6,326 nucleotides of DNA from Actinomycetes bacterium (GCA_023415395.1 JAEZKN010000582.1:1-6326), one strand, 5' to 3'; counted from the stretch's first letter, positions 1 to 5,621 are shown. A program made the numbers and translations. The notes: generated from the sequence alone by a model not told the origin.

Positions 1-48
1 GACCAGGACGGCGCCGGCGACGAGCCCGACCAGCAGGCGGTGGATCAT
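1..48 (-). CDS. Partial gene: N-terminus of a probable secreted or membrane protein
   Basis: Only the first 16 codons are present, reading leftward from an ATG at 48-46 to the window edge. They translate as MIHRLLVGLVAGAVLV: a basic N-terminus (His-Arg) followed by a hydrophobic run, as in a signal peptide or first membrane helix. The start overlaps the stop of the upstream secreted-protein gene by 4 nt (ATGA at 48-45), so the two genes are probably co-transcribed and translationally coupled. The frame stays open to the edge. No function can be read from so short a stretch. The exact overlap and the hydrophobic N-terminus are the reasons for calling it a gene. Confidence 0.6.
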   Translation of the reverse strand, partial: MIHRLLVGLVAGAVLV

Positions 49-677
49 GCGGCCGTCTTCACCGCGAGCGCGGCGGCCTTGATCGACTTCTTGGTCGACG
101 GCTTCACGCCGTCCGAGGCCGAGGTGACCGCGTTGACGATGAACTTGCCCGTGCGCACCAGGATGACGTTGCTGACGTAGGTCGCCCCGCTGTCGGTCTT
201 GATGGTGACCGTGACGCCCTGGCTGGTGTCGCCCAGCTTGACCTTGAAGGCCTTGGCCTTGGTGCTCGTGATGCCCGGGACGACGATGCCACCGCCGGGG
301 CACTTCTTGGCCTGGGTGGCGTAGCTGGCGAGCAGCGCCTTCGCCTTGGCCGCCGACGGGAGGCGGTAGGCGACCAGGGTCAGGCCCGGCGCGGCACCGG
401 TCGCGGGTGCGGAGTCCGCGGTCAGGTAGGTGACGCCGGTCCCGGTCGCGCCCTTGACCTTCGTGGTCTTGTTGCACTTCCTCGCCGGGGCGCGGACGTC
501 GTCGATCTTGCTCTCGAAGGCCTGACCGCCCGCGAGGTGGGGATAGACCTTGGCGATCGCGGCCACCGACGGGACCTTCGGCGCGGGGGCCGCCTGCGCG
601 GTCGGCGCCAGCGCGGGGACGACGAGGGCGGCCGCGGCGACGGCCGGTGCGAGGCGGGCGAGACGGGTGCGGAGCAT
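45..677 (-). CDS. Secreted hypothetical protein with two cysteines
   Basis: This encodes a 210-residue protein that I do not recognise with certainty. Residues 1-30 form a classic Sec signal peptide: an Arg-rich start (R3, R5, R8), a long Ala/Val/Leu core, and an AQA-A site near residues 27-30. There is no lipobox cysteine, so a free secreted protein is likelier than a lipoprotein. The mature part (about 180 residues) is rich in Ala, Lys, Val and Thr and has only two cysteines, C68 and C126, which could form one disulfide after export. The stretch around residues 98-128 (YRLPSAAKAKALL, then KKCPGG) recalls actinobacterial extracellular sensor-like domains of the PknH C-terminal type, but this is a resemblance only. 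The ATG is preceded by AGAGGA (688-683) at a 5-nt spacing, a good ribosome site. The stop overlaps the next gene's ATG. It is transcribed divergently from the TSUP permease gene. Confidence 0.8.
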   Translation of the reverse strand: MLRTRLARLAPAVAAAALVVPALAPTAQAAPAPKVPSVAAIAKVYPHLAGGQAFESKIDDVRAPARKCNKTTKVKGATGTGVTYLTADSAPATGAAPGLTLVAYRLPSAAKAKALLASYATQAKKCPGGGIVVPGITSTKAKAFKVKLGDTSQGVTVTIKTDSGATYVSNVILVRTGKFIVNAVTSASDGVKPSTKKSIKAAALAVKTAA

Positions 678-704
678 GGGTGTCCTCTCGGGGTGGATCG
701 ACGC

Positions 705-737
705 AGGGTCGGCGCAGGGTGAGCAGAGGGTCGGCCG
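705..737. repeat. Three direct repeats with an 11-bp period
   Basis: Units begin at 705, 716 and 727: AGGGTCGGCGC, AGGGTGAGCAG and AGGGTCGGCCG. All three share AGGGT, plus G and C at unit positions 8 and 9. The outer two are identical over 9 bp. The period is one helical turn, so bound proteins would line up on one DNA face. The array lies 28-60 bp upstream of the secreted-protein ATG and about 80-110 bp upstream of the permease ATG. On the minus strand the middle unit reads GCTCACC, one base from the GTTCACC unit known for Streptomyces PhoP boxes, which also repeat every 11 bp. SARP regulators use 11-bp-spaced heptamers as well. The outer units match GTTCACC at only 4 of 7 positions, so the regulator is unassigned. 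Confidence 0.45.
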
Positions 738-750
738 ACGGTGGGCCGAC
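730..750. repeat. Inverted repeat, 7-bp arms with 7-nt spacer
   Basis: GTCGGCC (730-736) is the exact reverse complement of GGCCGAC (744-750), with GACGGTG between them. The left part is also inside a perfect 10-bp palindrome, GTCGGCCGAC (730-739). It overlaps the last unit of the 11-bp repeat array. It could be an operator half-site pair or a small hairpin in a leader. In DNA this GC-rich, chance palindromes of this size are fairly common. Confidence 0.3.
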
Positions 751-815
751 GTCGCGACTTACCTACCCCGGGCGTCCGATGTCCACGCCTGCGTCGTGCG
801 GGAGGATGGCGGGCG

Positions 816-1595
816 ATGGACGACCCCTCCGCCGCCGTGCTCGCCCTGCTCGGCCTCGCCGCGCTGGCTGCGGGCTTCGTGGACGCGGTGGTCGGCGGCG
901 GTGGGCTGATCCAGCTGCCCGCGCTGCTGCTCGGGATGCCGAACGCCGCCCCGGTCCAGGTGCTCGCCACGAACAAGGTGGCCTCGATCTGCGGGACGAC
1001 GGTCAGCGCGGCGACCTACTACCGCCGGATCAGGCCGGACCCGCGCACGTTCCTGCCGTTGATGGTGCTGGCCTTCCTCGGCTCGGCCGCCGGGGCGGCG
1101 GCCGCGAGCCGGATCCCGCGGGAGGCCTTCGAGCCGATCGTGCTGGTGGCGCTCGTGGTCGTCGGCGGCTACGTGCTGCTCAGGCCCGAGCTCGGCGAGC
1201 GGACCGCGCTGCGCTTCCGTGGCCACCGGCACCTGGCCGCGGCCATGGTCACCGGCCTGCTCATCGGGTTCTACGACGGCGCGCTGGGCCCCGGCACGGG
1301 CAGCTTCTTCGTGTTCACCCTCGTCGGGCTGATGGGCTACTCCTTCCTGGAGGCCACCGCCAAGGCGCGCCTGGCCAACTGGGCCACGAACCTCGCCGCC
1401 ATCCTCGTCTTCGCGCCCCAGGGCGCGATCGTGTGGCAGGTCGCGCTCGTGATGGGCGCGGCCAACGTGGTCGGCGGGTACGTCGGCGCACGGACCGCCG
1501 TCTCCCGCGGCGCCCGCTTCGTCCGGGTCTTCTTCATCCTGGTCGTGTCGGCCTTCGTGGTGACCCTGGCGGGGGAGGTGCTGGGCGCGTGGTGA
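816..1595 (+). CDS. TSUP family (TauE/SafE, YfcA-like) membrane permease
   Basis: This encodes a 259-residue integral membrane protein of the sulfite exporter TauE/SafE (TSUP) family. Members move sulfur-containing or small organic anions such as sulfite, sulfoacetate or thiosulfate across the cytoplasmic membrane; the substrate here cannot be told. The two-fold family repeat is visible. The first half opens with AGFVDAVVGGGG (19-30), followed by PALLLG and the ATNK motif (51-54). The second half opens with GFYDGALGPGTGSFF (151-165), followed by ARLANWATNL (184-193). Several hydrophobic segments lie between, for instance around residues 81-98, 106-122, 204-221 and 237-254, and the length is normal. 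I chose the ATG at 816 because GGAGG (801-805) precedes it and the family N-terminus starts there. Upstream in-frame GTG codons would add an unlikely Arg-rich leader. It is first of a five-gene unit, and its stop overlaps the next start (GTGA, 1592-1595). Confidence 0.92.
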   Translation: MDDPSAAVLALLGLAALAAGFVDAVVGGGGLIQLPALLLGMPNAAPVQVLATNKVASICGTTVSAATYYRRIRPDPRTFLPLMVLAFLGSAAGAAAASRIPREAFEPIVLVALVVVGGYVLLRPELGERTALRFRGHRHLAAAMVTGLLIGFYDGALGPGTGSFFVFTLVGLMGYSFLEATAKARLANWATNLAAILVFAPQGAIVWQVALVMGAANVVGGYVGARTAVSRGARFVRVFFILVVSAFVVTLAGEVLGAW

Positions 1596-2215
1596 GCTAC
1601 CTGACGATCGCGCGCGACGCCGAGGCCGAGATCGAGGTCAAGCGCTCGCGCTTCCTCTGCACCCTGCACCGGGTCGAGGACGAGCCGGCCGCGCGGGCGG
1701 TCGTCGAGGGCCTGCGCAAGCAGCACTGGGACGCCCGGCACCACTGCACCGCCTTCCGCATCCATCCCGGGGTCGAGCGCTCCTCCGACGACGGCGAGCC
1801 GGCCGGCACGGCGGGGGCCCCGATGCTCGAGGTGCTGCGCGGCCACGGGGTCGAGGACGTCGTCGCCGTGGTCACCCGCTGGTTCGGCGGCACGCTGCTC
1901 GGCGCCGGTGGCCTGGTCCGGGCCTATGGCGACGCGGTGCGCGCCGGTCTCGACGCCGCCGGGACGCTGCGCCGCAGCCTGGTCCGCGAGCACCTGCTCG
2001 AGCTCGACCACGCCGACGCCGGCCGGGTGGAGAGCGACCTGCGGGCGCGCGGGGTGACGGTCGTCGGGAGCGAGTACGCCGCCCGGGTGACCCTGCACCT
2101 CGGCGTACCCCCCGAGGACGAGGGCCGGCTGGCCGCGCTGGTCGCCGAGCTCACCGCAGGCGCGGCGCGAACCCGGGTGGCAGGCGAGCGCTGGGTCGAT
2201 AGCCTCGACCCATGA
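1592..2215 (+). CDS. IMPACT family protein (YigZ/UPF0029-like)
   Basis: This encodes a 207-residue cytosolic protein of the IMPACT/YigZ family, close to the about 205 residues of E. coli YigZ. The N-terminal UPF0029 domain (about 1-125) carries the family landmarks: VKRSRFLCTL (16-25), HHCTAFRI (50-57), DDGEPAGTAGAPML (66-79) and the signature VVTRWFGGTLLGAGGLVRAY (93-112). The C-terminal part (about 135-203) fits the DUF1949 ferredoxin-like domain. Eukaryotic IMPACT modulates GCN2 signalling; the bacterial role is not well defined, with nucleic-acid or ribosome-related functions proposed. The GTG start at 1592 overlaps the permease stop by 4 nt. A GGAGG at 1574-1578 is 13 nt away, rather far, so initiation probably depends on coupling. 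The same frame stays open far upstream through the permease gene, but that extension is noncoding shadow. The stop overlaps the next ATG (2212-2215). Confidence 0.93.
   Translation: MSYLTIARDAEAEIEVKRSRFLCTLHRVEDEPAARAVVEGLRKQHWDARHHCTAFRIHPGVERSSDDGEPAGTAGAPMLEVLRGHGVEDVVAVVTRWFGGTLLGAGGLVRAYGDAVRAGLDAAGTLRRSLVREHLLELDHADAGRVESDLRARGVTVVGSEYAARVTLHLGVPPEDEGRLAALVAELTAGAARTRVAGERWVDSLDP
2200..2211 (+). promoter_or_regulatory. Candidate internal leaderless promoter (-10 TAGCCT)
   Basis: TAGCCT (2200-2205) fits the actinobacterial -10 pattern TANNNT and ends exactly 6 nt before the ATG at 2212. Transcription would then begin at or next to the start codon, giving a leaderless mRNA. The PPOX-like gene has no Shine-Dalgarno sequence upstream, which agrees with this. 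No clear -35 is seen. The element lies inside the end of the IMPACT coding region, so it could be coincidental. Confidence 0.4.
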
Positions 2216-2526
2216 GCGTCGTCGTGGACCTGGCCGAGATCCCGGACCGGCTGCGGGAGTTCGACCGCGGCTACCTGCTGACGACCCGCGAGGGGCGGGT
2301 GAAGGCGGTGTCGGTCCGGGCGGTCCCGGAGTCGGGCACGCTGGTCGTCGCGACCCCCGGGCGGGGCTCGGTCGCCAACGTCGCCGCCAGCCCCGAGGTC
2401 ACGCTGCTCTTCCCGCCGCTGGTGAGCGGGGGCATGACGCTGCTGGTCGACGGCACCGCCTCCGCCGAGGGCGACGACGTCCGGGTCACGCCGACCGGCG
2501 CCGTGCTGCACAAGGCCGTGTCGTGA
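2212..2526 (+). CDS. Small PPOX-like flavin split-barrel protein
   Basis: This encodes a 104-residue protein resembling small actinobacterial members of the pyridoxamine 5'-phosphate oxidase-like superfamily, split beta-barrels that often bind FMN or F420. The order GYLLTT (20-25), VKAVSV (30-35), LVVATPGRGSVANVAA (44-59), VTLLFPP (63-69), TLLVDGTASAEG (76-87), VRVTPTGAVLH (90-100) gives the alternating beta-strand and Gly turn pattern. The Arg/Ser/Asn segment at 51-56 is where the family usually holds cofactor phosphate. It is shorter than true PNP oxidases (about 200 residues) and lacks their C-terminal substrate region, so vitamin B6 synthesis is not implied. It may be an uncharacterised reductase, oxidase or cofactor carrier. 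The ATG overlaps the IMPACT stop (ATGA), and no ribosome site precedes it; see the candidate promoter at 2200. The stop overlaps the VOC start (GTGA, 2523-2526). Confidence 0.8.
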   Translation: MSVVVDLAEIPDRLREFDRGYLLTTREGRVKAVSVRAVPESGTLVVATPGRGSVANVAASPEVTLLFPPLVSGGMTLLVDGTASAEGDDVRVTPTGAVLHKAVS

Positions 2527-3257
2527 CCACGAGCCCGTTCTGGGTCACCGCCTTCCTCGACCTCCCGCGGGGCGACCTCGACCGCGCCCTGGAGTTCTGG
2601 TCCGGCGTGACCGGCCATCCAGTGTCGCCGCGCCGGGGCGCGCACGACGAGTTCGCCTCGCTCCTGCCGCCCGACGGCGACGACTACCTCGACCTCCAGG
2701 GCCTGGCCGACGGCGACGGCCGGCTCCACCTCGACCTGCACGTCGAGAACCCCACCTTCGCCGCCGAGGCCGCGACCGAGCTCGGCGGGCACGTCCTGGT
2801 GCGCCACGAGGAGGGGTACGTCGTGCTGCGCTCGCCCGGCGGCTTCGTCTTCTGCCTCGTCACCCATCCCACCTCCCGGCGCCCCCGGCCGACGACCTGG
2901 CCCGGCGGCCGGTCGATGGTCGACCAGGTCTGCCTCGACATCCCACCCTCGGCGTACGACGTGGAGGTGGAGTTCTGGCGGGCGCTGACCGGATGGGAGC
3001 TCGACCACGAGGTGAGCCGCGAGTTCGCTCGGCTGGAGCCGCCCGACACCCAGCCGCTGCGGTGGCTGGTCCAGCGCCTCGACGACGAGGCGCCCGCGGT
3101 CTCCGCGCACCTCGACCTGGCGGCCGAGGACCGGGACGCCGAGGTCGCCCGCCACGTCGCGCTCGGCGCGACCCCGGGCGCCCGCCACGAGGAGTGGACG
3201 GTGCTCACCGACCCGGTCGGCACGACCTACTGCGTCACGACGAGGAAGCCTCGATGA
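2523..3257 (+). CDS. VOC family protein with two tandem glyoxalase-like domains
   Basis: This encodes a 244-residue cytosolic protein of the vicinal oxygen chelate superfamily (glyoxalase/bleomycin-resistance/dioxygenase fold), made of two repeats. Domain 1 is about 7-115: AFLDLP, ALEFWSGVTG (22-31), LHLDLHVE (68-75), VVLRSPGGFVFCLV (100-113). Domain 2 is about 134-240: DQVCLDIP, VEFWRALTGW (149-158), SAHLDLAAED (194-203), VLTDPVGTTYCVT (227-239). The matched FW-x-x-(V/L)-TG, HLDL and (S/D)P-x-G blocks in each half show the internal duplication. His and Glu/Asp residues in the HLDL strands are the usual metal ligands, but the reaction cannot be inferred because the superfamily spans isomerases, dioxygenases, thiol transferases and drug-binding proteins. 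The GTG start overlaps the previous stop, and AAGG (2512-2515) gives a weak ribosome site at 7 nt. The stop overlaps the DinB ATG (3254-3257). Confidence 0.88.
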   Translation: MTTSPFWVTAFLDLPRGDLDRALEFWSGVTGHPVSPRRGAHDEFASLLPPDGDDYLDLQGLADGDGRLHLDLHVENPTFAAEAATELGGHVLVRHEEGYVVLRSPGGFVFCLVTHPTSRRPRPTTWPGGRSMVDQVCLDIPPSAYDVEVEFWRALTGWELDHEVSREFARLEPPDTQPLRWLVQRLDDEAPAVSAHLDLAAEDRDAEVARHVALGATPGARHEEWTVLTDPVGTTYCVTTRKPR

Positions 3258-3775
3258 GCGGCCCCGCGGCCCGCGTCGACCCGCCCACGCACGGCGAGGA
3301 GCGTGAGCTGCTGGTGGCGTTCCTGCAGTACCACCGCGACACGCTGCGCCGGAAGGCCGGCGGGCTCGACGCGGCCCAGCTCGCCGCCACGCTCCCGCCC
3401 TCGGACATGACGCTCGGCGGCATGGTCAAGCACCTGGCGCTGGTGGAGGGCTCGTGGCTGCGTGAGCGGTTCGCCGGGGACGAGCCGCGCGAGCCGTGGC
3501 GCTCGGTCGACTGGGACGCCGACCCGGACTGGGACTGGCACAGCGCCGCCGACGACTCGCCCGAGGAGATCTGGGCGCTCTACGACGCGATGGTCGCCGA
3601 CGCCGACGCGGTCATCGCCGCGCACGGCCTGGACGACCTGTCCGCCGTACCTTCGCGCAGCGGCGAGCCGTTCAGCCTGCGCTGGATCCTGCTCCACCTG
3701 GTCGAGGAGTATGCGCGCCACAACGGCCACGCGGACCTGATCCGGCAGTCGGTCGACGGGCAGACCGGCGAGTAG
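3254..3775 (+). CDS. DinB family (DUF664) metal-dependent protein, possible mycothiol S-transferase
   Basis: This encodes a 173-residue four-helix-bundle protein of the DinB/DUF664 type. Landmarks are ERELLVAFLQYHRDTLRRKA (16-35, first helix), the MTLGGMVKHLALVEGSW block (52-68) and the C-terminal LLHLVEEYARHNGHADLIR (146-164). H60, E152 and H156 are placed to form the metal-binding triad. E-x3-H near the C-terminus and the distance from H60 match the pattern I recall for mycothiol-dependent maleylpyruvate isomerase, a related fold. The superfamily includes thiol-dependent S-transferases that use mycothiol or bacillithiol for detoxification; this assignment is inferred from family only. The ATG at 3254 overlaps the VOC stop by 4 nt and is preceded by GAGGA (3242-3246) at 7 nt, so this start is well supported. 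It is last in the five-gene unit, and its TAG stop lies 3 bp from the stop of the convergent kinase gene. Confidence 0.88.
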   Translation: MSGPAARVDPPTHGEERELLVAFLQYHRDTLRRKAGGLDAAQLAATLPPSDMTLGGMVKHLALVEGSWLRERFAGDEPREPWRSVDWDADPDWDWHSAADDSPEEIWALYDAMVADADAVIAAHGLDDLSAVPSRSGEPFSLRWILLHLVEEYARHNGHADLIRQSVDGQTGE

Positions 3776-3778
3776 GCG

Positions 3779-5098
3779 TCAGTCCGCGGCGAAGCCGGGC
3801 AGCGACTCCTGCAGGATCTGCCGGAACGGCGCCTCGCACTCGAGCTGGCAGAGCACGCCGACGCCGGCCAGCCAGGTGCGGTGGATGAGCAGGTAGGACG
3901 GCGGCAGGTTGAGCTTGATGCCGACGGTGTAGGCCGGGCTGCGCGGGTCGTTGATGCGGGCGAACTGGGTGCGCATCCACTCCCGGCTGAAGCGGAACCG
4001 CTCGACCTTGGTCGGCTCGACGAACGGCGCGAGGTAGTCGTAGAGCAGCTGCGGGTCGACGGTGACCCGGTCACGGATGAACCCTTCCGCGCGCAGCCCC
4101 TCGACCAGCCCGTCGAGGTCGGCCTCGCCGGCGACGCGCAGCAGCCGGCCCATGGCCTCGGGCAGCCCCCGCTCGGGCAGTCGGGCGACCGCACCGAAGT
4201 CGAGCACGCCCAGTCGACCCTCGGGCAGGACGCGGTAGTTGCCCGGGTGCGGGTCGGCGTGCAGCATCCCCGTGCGCGAGGGGCCGGAGAAGAGGAAGCG
4301 GACGAACAGCTCGCCGTAGTGGTCGCGCTCCTCCTGGGTGCCGTCGCGGATGATCGAGGCCATCGAGGAGGTGCTCTCGAGCCACTCGGTGACCAGCACG
4401 GTCGGGCCGACCTCGACCACGTCGGGCACGACGATCTCCGGGTCGTCGCGGAAGGCCGCCGCGAACGTCCGCTGCGCCTCGGCCTCGAGCTCGTAGTCGA
4501 GCTCGTCCTTGGCCCGCTCCTGGAGCTCGGCGACCAGCGGCTTGAGGTCCAGCCCCGGGACGAGGGGCGCGGCGGTCCGGGCGACCCGGGACAGCTGGCG
4601 CAGGTCGGCGAGCAGCGCCTCGCCGGCGCCGGGGTACTGCACCTTGACCGCGACCTCGCGCCCGTCGTGCCAGCGGCCCTGGTGGACCTGCCCGATGGAC
4701 GCGGCGGCGGTCGGCCCGCCGTCCAGCCAGACCAGCCGCTCCTGCCAGTCGGGGCCGAGGTCGCGGGCGAGGATGTCGCGCACGGTCTGCGTCGGCATCG
4801 GGGGAGCGGCGTCCTGGAGCCTCGTCAGCTGGTCCCGGTACGGCTCCGCCAGGTCCTCCGGCAGCGCCGACTCCAGCACGGACAGCATCTGCCCGACCTT
4901 CATCGCGCCGCCCTTGAGCTCCCCGAGCGTGCGGAAGAGCTGCTCGGCGGTGCGCTGCTGGATCTCCGACATCACCGCGTCGGCGGGCCTCCCGCCGATC
5001 CGCTTGCCGAGCCCGAGCGCGCTGCGCCCGGCATACCCCAGCGGCAGCGCAGCCAACTTCGCCGTCCGCGCCACGGCCTTCCGGGGCAGCTCGGTCAC
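3779..5098 (-). CDS. ABC1/UbiB (AarF/ADCK) family atypical kinase
   Basis: This encodes a 439-residue ABC1-family protein with all hallmark motifs: KxGQ as KVGQ (67-70), the Ala-rich nucleotide loop AAAS (131-134) that replaces a Gly-rich loop, VAVKVQYPG with lysine K152, ELDYELEAEAQ (199-209), the catalytic-loop motif HADPHPGN (280-287), and the metal-binding DFG (300-302). An intact motif set suggests a nucleotide-binding, ATPase-competent enzyme. UbiB/COQ8 relatives support isoprenoid quinone synthesis or lipid handling; the actinobacterial role is unclear, and menaquinone-linked work is only a guess. There is no strong C-terminal membrane helix like that of E. coli UbiB. The GTG at 5098 overlaps the DGPF gene stop (GTGA, 5098-5095), and the only GGAG (5104-5101) is 2 nt away, so translation probably depends on coupling. 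The frame stays open upstream to about 5593, but that extension is shadow of the DGPF gene. The C-terminal end is 3 bp from the convergent DinB gene. Confidence 0.93.
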   Translation of the reverse strand: MTELPRKAVARTAKLAALPLGYAGRSALGLGKRIGGRPADAVMSEIQQRTAEQLFRTLGELKGGAMKVGQMLSVLESALPEDLAEPYRDQLTRLQDAAPPMPTQTVRDILARDLGPDWQERLVWLDGGPTAAASIGQVHQGRWHDGREVAVKVQYPGAGEALLADLRQLSRVARTAAPLVPGLDLKPLVAELQERAKDELDYELEAEAQRTFAAAFRDDPEIVVPDVVEVGPTVLVTEWLESTSSMASIIRDGTQEERDHYGELFVRFLFSGPSRTGMLHADPHPGNYRVLPEGRLGVLDFGAVARLPERGLPEAMGRLLRVAGEADLDGLVEGLRAEGFIRDRVTVDPQLLYDYLAPFVEPTKVERFRFSREWMRTQFARINDPRSPAYTVGIKLNLPPSYLLIHRTWLAGVGVLCQLECEAPFRQILQESLPGFAAD

Positions 5099-5481
5099 GA
5101 CTCCATTGTGACGGGTCCGCCCCAACCGATCTCCGGGGTCGCCCCGAACGGCCGCACCTCCTGGGGCCAGCCGCACCCGACGGCGACCTTGCCGGCCCAC
5201 CGGCGCGCCTCGGCCTCGTCGGGGACGTCGACGATCGTCAGGCCGCCGAGCCACTCCTTGGCCTCCGCGAACGGCCCGTCGGTGACCAGCACCTCGCCGC
5301 TGGTGGCGTCGGCGCTGAACGCCAGGTCGAGGTCCTCCTCGAGACCGCCGGCGAAGACGAGCACGCCCGCCTCCTTCATCTCGTTCACGACCGCGAGCGA
5401 GGGCTCCACGCGTCCGCGGAACCACTCCTCGTCGTGGTCGCCGACCCACTGCTGGTTGAAGTAGATGAGGTAGTGCGCCAT
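5095..5481 (-). CDS. YciI-related protein with DGPF motif
   Basis: This encodes a 128-residue protein of the YCII-related/DGPF family, a small dimeric alpha-beta (ferredoxin-like) fold. Evidence is the opening MAHYLIYF, the central VLVTDGPFAEAKEWLGG (64-80) with the name-giving DGPF at 68-71, then LTIVDVPDEAEARRWA (81-96) and the tail GWPQEVRPF (104-112). Length is normal. The biochemical role of the family is not settled. Relatives with this motif are often encoded beside ECF sigma factors of the ECF42 type, but none is visible here; the neighbour is an ABC1 kinase that it overlaps by 4 nt. The ATG at 5481 has a strong ribosome site, GAAGGAG (5493-5487), spaced 5 nt. It is first of a two-gene unit, with its promoter expected in 5494-5676. 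Confidence 0.9.
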   Translation of the reverse strand: MAHYLIYFNQQWVGDHDEEWFRGRVEPSLAVVNEMKEAGVLVFAGGLEEDLDLAFSADATSGEVLVTDGPFAEAKEWLGGLTIVDVPDEAEARRWAGKVAVGCGWPQEVRPFGATPEIGWGGPVTMES

Positions 5482-5496
5482 CGGGGCTCCTTCGTC

Positions 5497-5508
5497 CGGT
5501 CGGTCGGT
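5497..5508. repeat. Short CGGT tandem repeat
   Basis: Three perfect CGGT units run from 5497 to 5508, followed by the degenerate copies CCGT and CCGG (5509-5516). The tract lies just upstream of the DGPF gene's ribosome site. It is too short to be called a phase-variable repeat with confidence. Confidence 0.4.
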
Positions 5509-5524
5509 CCGTCCGGCTCGTCCG

Positions 5525-5543
5525 GGCGGGCCCGCTGCCCGCC
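5525..5543. repeat. GC-only hairpin, 7-bp stem with 5-nt loop
   Basis: GGCGGGC (5525-5531) pairs perfectly with GCCCGCC (5537-5543) around the loop CCGCT. It starts 44 nt upstream of the DGPF gene ATG and would lie in that gene's leader if transcription starts further right. No T-tract follows on either strand, so it is not a classic terminator. It may be a leader hairpin or chance in GC-rich DNA. Confidence 0.3.
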
Positions 5544-5581
5544 GTCACCCCTGCCACGAACGGGACCGGGCGGATACGACA

Positions 5582-5621
5582 GCGATTCTCCACCCGCGCC
5601 GAGCCCGCGGGATTCTTTACC
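5582..5621. repeat. Imperfect 13-bp direct repeat pair
   Basis: GCGATTCTCCACC (5582-5594) and GGGATTCTTTACC (5609-5621) match at 10 of 13 positions, with GATTCT and ACC conserved, and start 27 bp apart. They are the AT-richest parts of the intergenic region, so they could be paired regulator sites or promoter elements serving the divergent genes. Confidence 0.3.

Larger units (their letters stand above)
678..815. promoter_or_regulatory. Divergent intergenic region between secreted protein and permease operon
   Basis: These 138 bp separate two divergent genes and should hold both promoters. The least GC-rich stretch is acttacctac at 757-766. Read on the minus strand it gives GTAGGTAAGT, which could hold a -10-like element for the secreted-protein gene, but no hexamer matches TANNNT cleanly and no convincing -35 is visible. 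The right end carries GGAGG (801-805), 10 nt before the permease ATG. The left half holds the 11-bp repeat array and the inverted repeat listed separately. Promoter positions are therefore not fixed by the sequence. Confidence 0.45.

Noticed and set aside
730..758. Cluster of small palindromes (GTCGGCCGAC, CGACGTCG, GTCGCGAC) as an origin or attachment site
   Set aside because: Short GC palindromes are frequent in this composition. There are no DnaA boxes, integrase gene or duplicated tRNA end to support an origin or att site.
741..815. Earlier GTG start for the TSUP permease
   Set aside because: It would add a 25-residue Arg/Pro-rich leader unlike the family, running through the inverted repeat. 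The ATG at 816 has a ribosome site and the normal N-terminus.
647..1591. Long in-frame upstream extension of the IMPACT gene
   Set aside because: It overlaps the permease gene in another frame and is Arg/Gly/Ala-rich low-complexity translation. The IMPACT domain begins right after the GTG at 1592.
1337..2511. Antisense open frames opposite the permease, IMPACT and PPOX-like genes
   Set aside because: They are Arg/Pro/Ser/Ala-rich shadows with no motifs, overlapping genes whose families are clear.
3881..5464. 527-codon open frame antisense to the kinase
   Set aside because: Long antisense frames are expected opposite genuine high-GC genes. Its translation lacks any recognisable domain, while the opposite strand has a full set of ABC1 motifs.
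5525..5543. Hairpin as an intrinsic terminator
   Set aside because: No T-tract follows on either strand, and it lies between two divergent starts where no transcript is expected to end.
5099..5593. N-terminal extension of the ABC1 kinase frame
   Set aside because: It runs through the DGPF gene in another frame, has no family similarity and is Arg/Gly-rich, a typical high-GC shadow.
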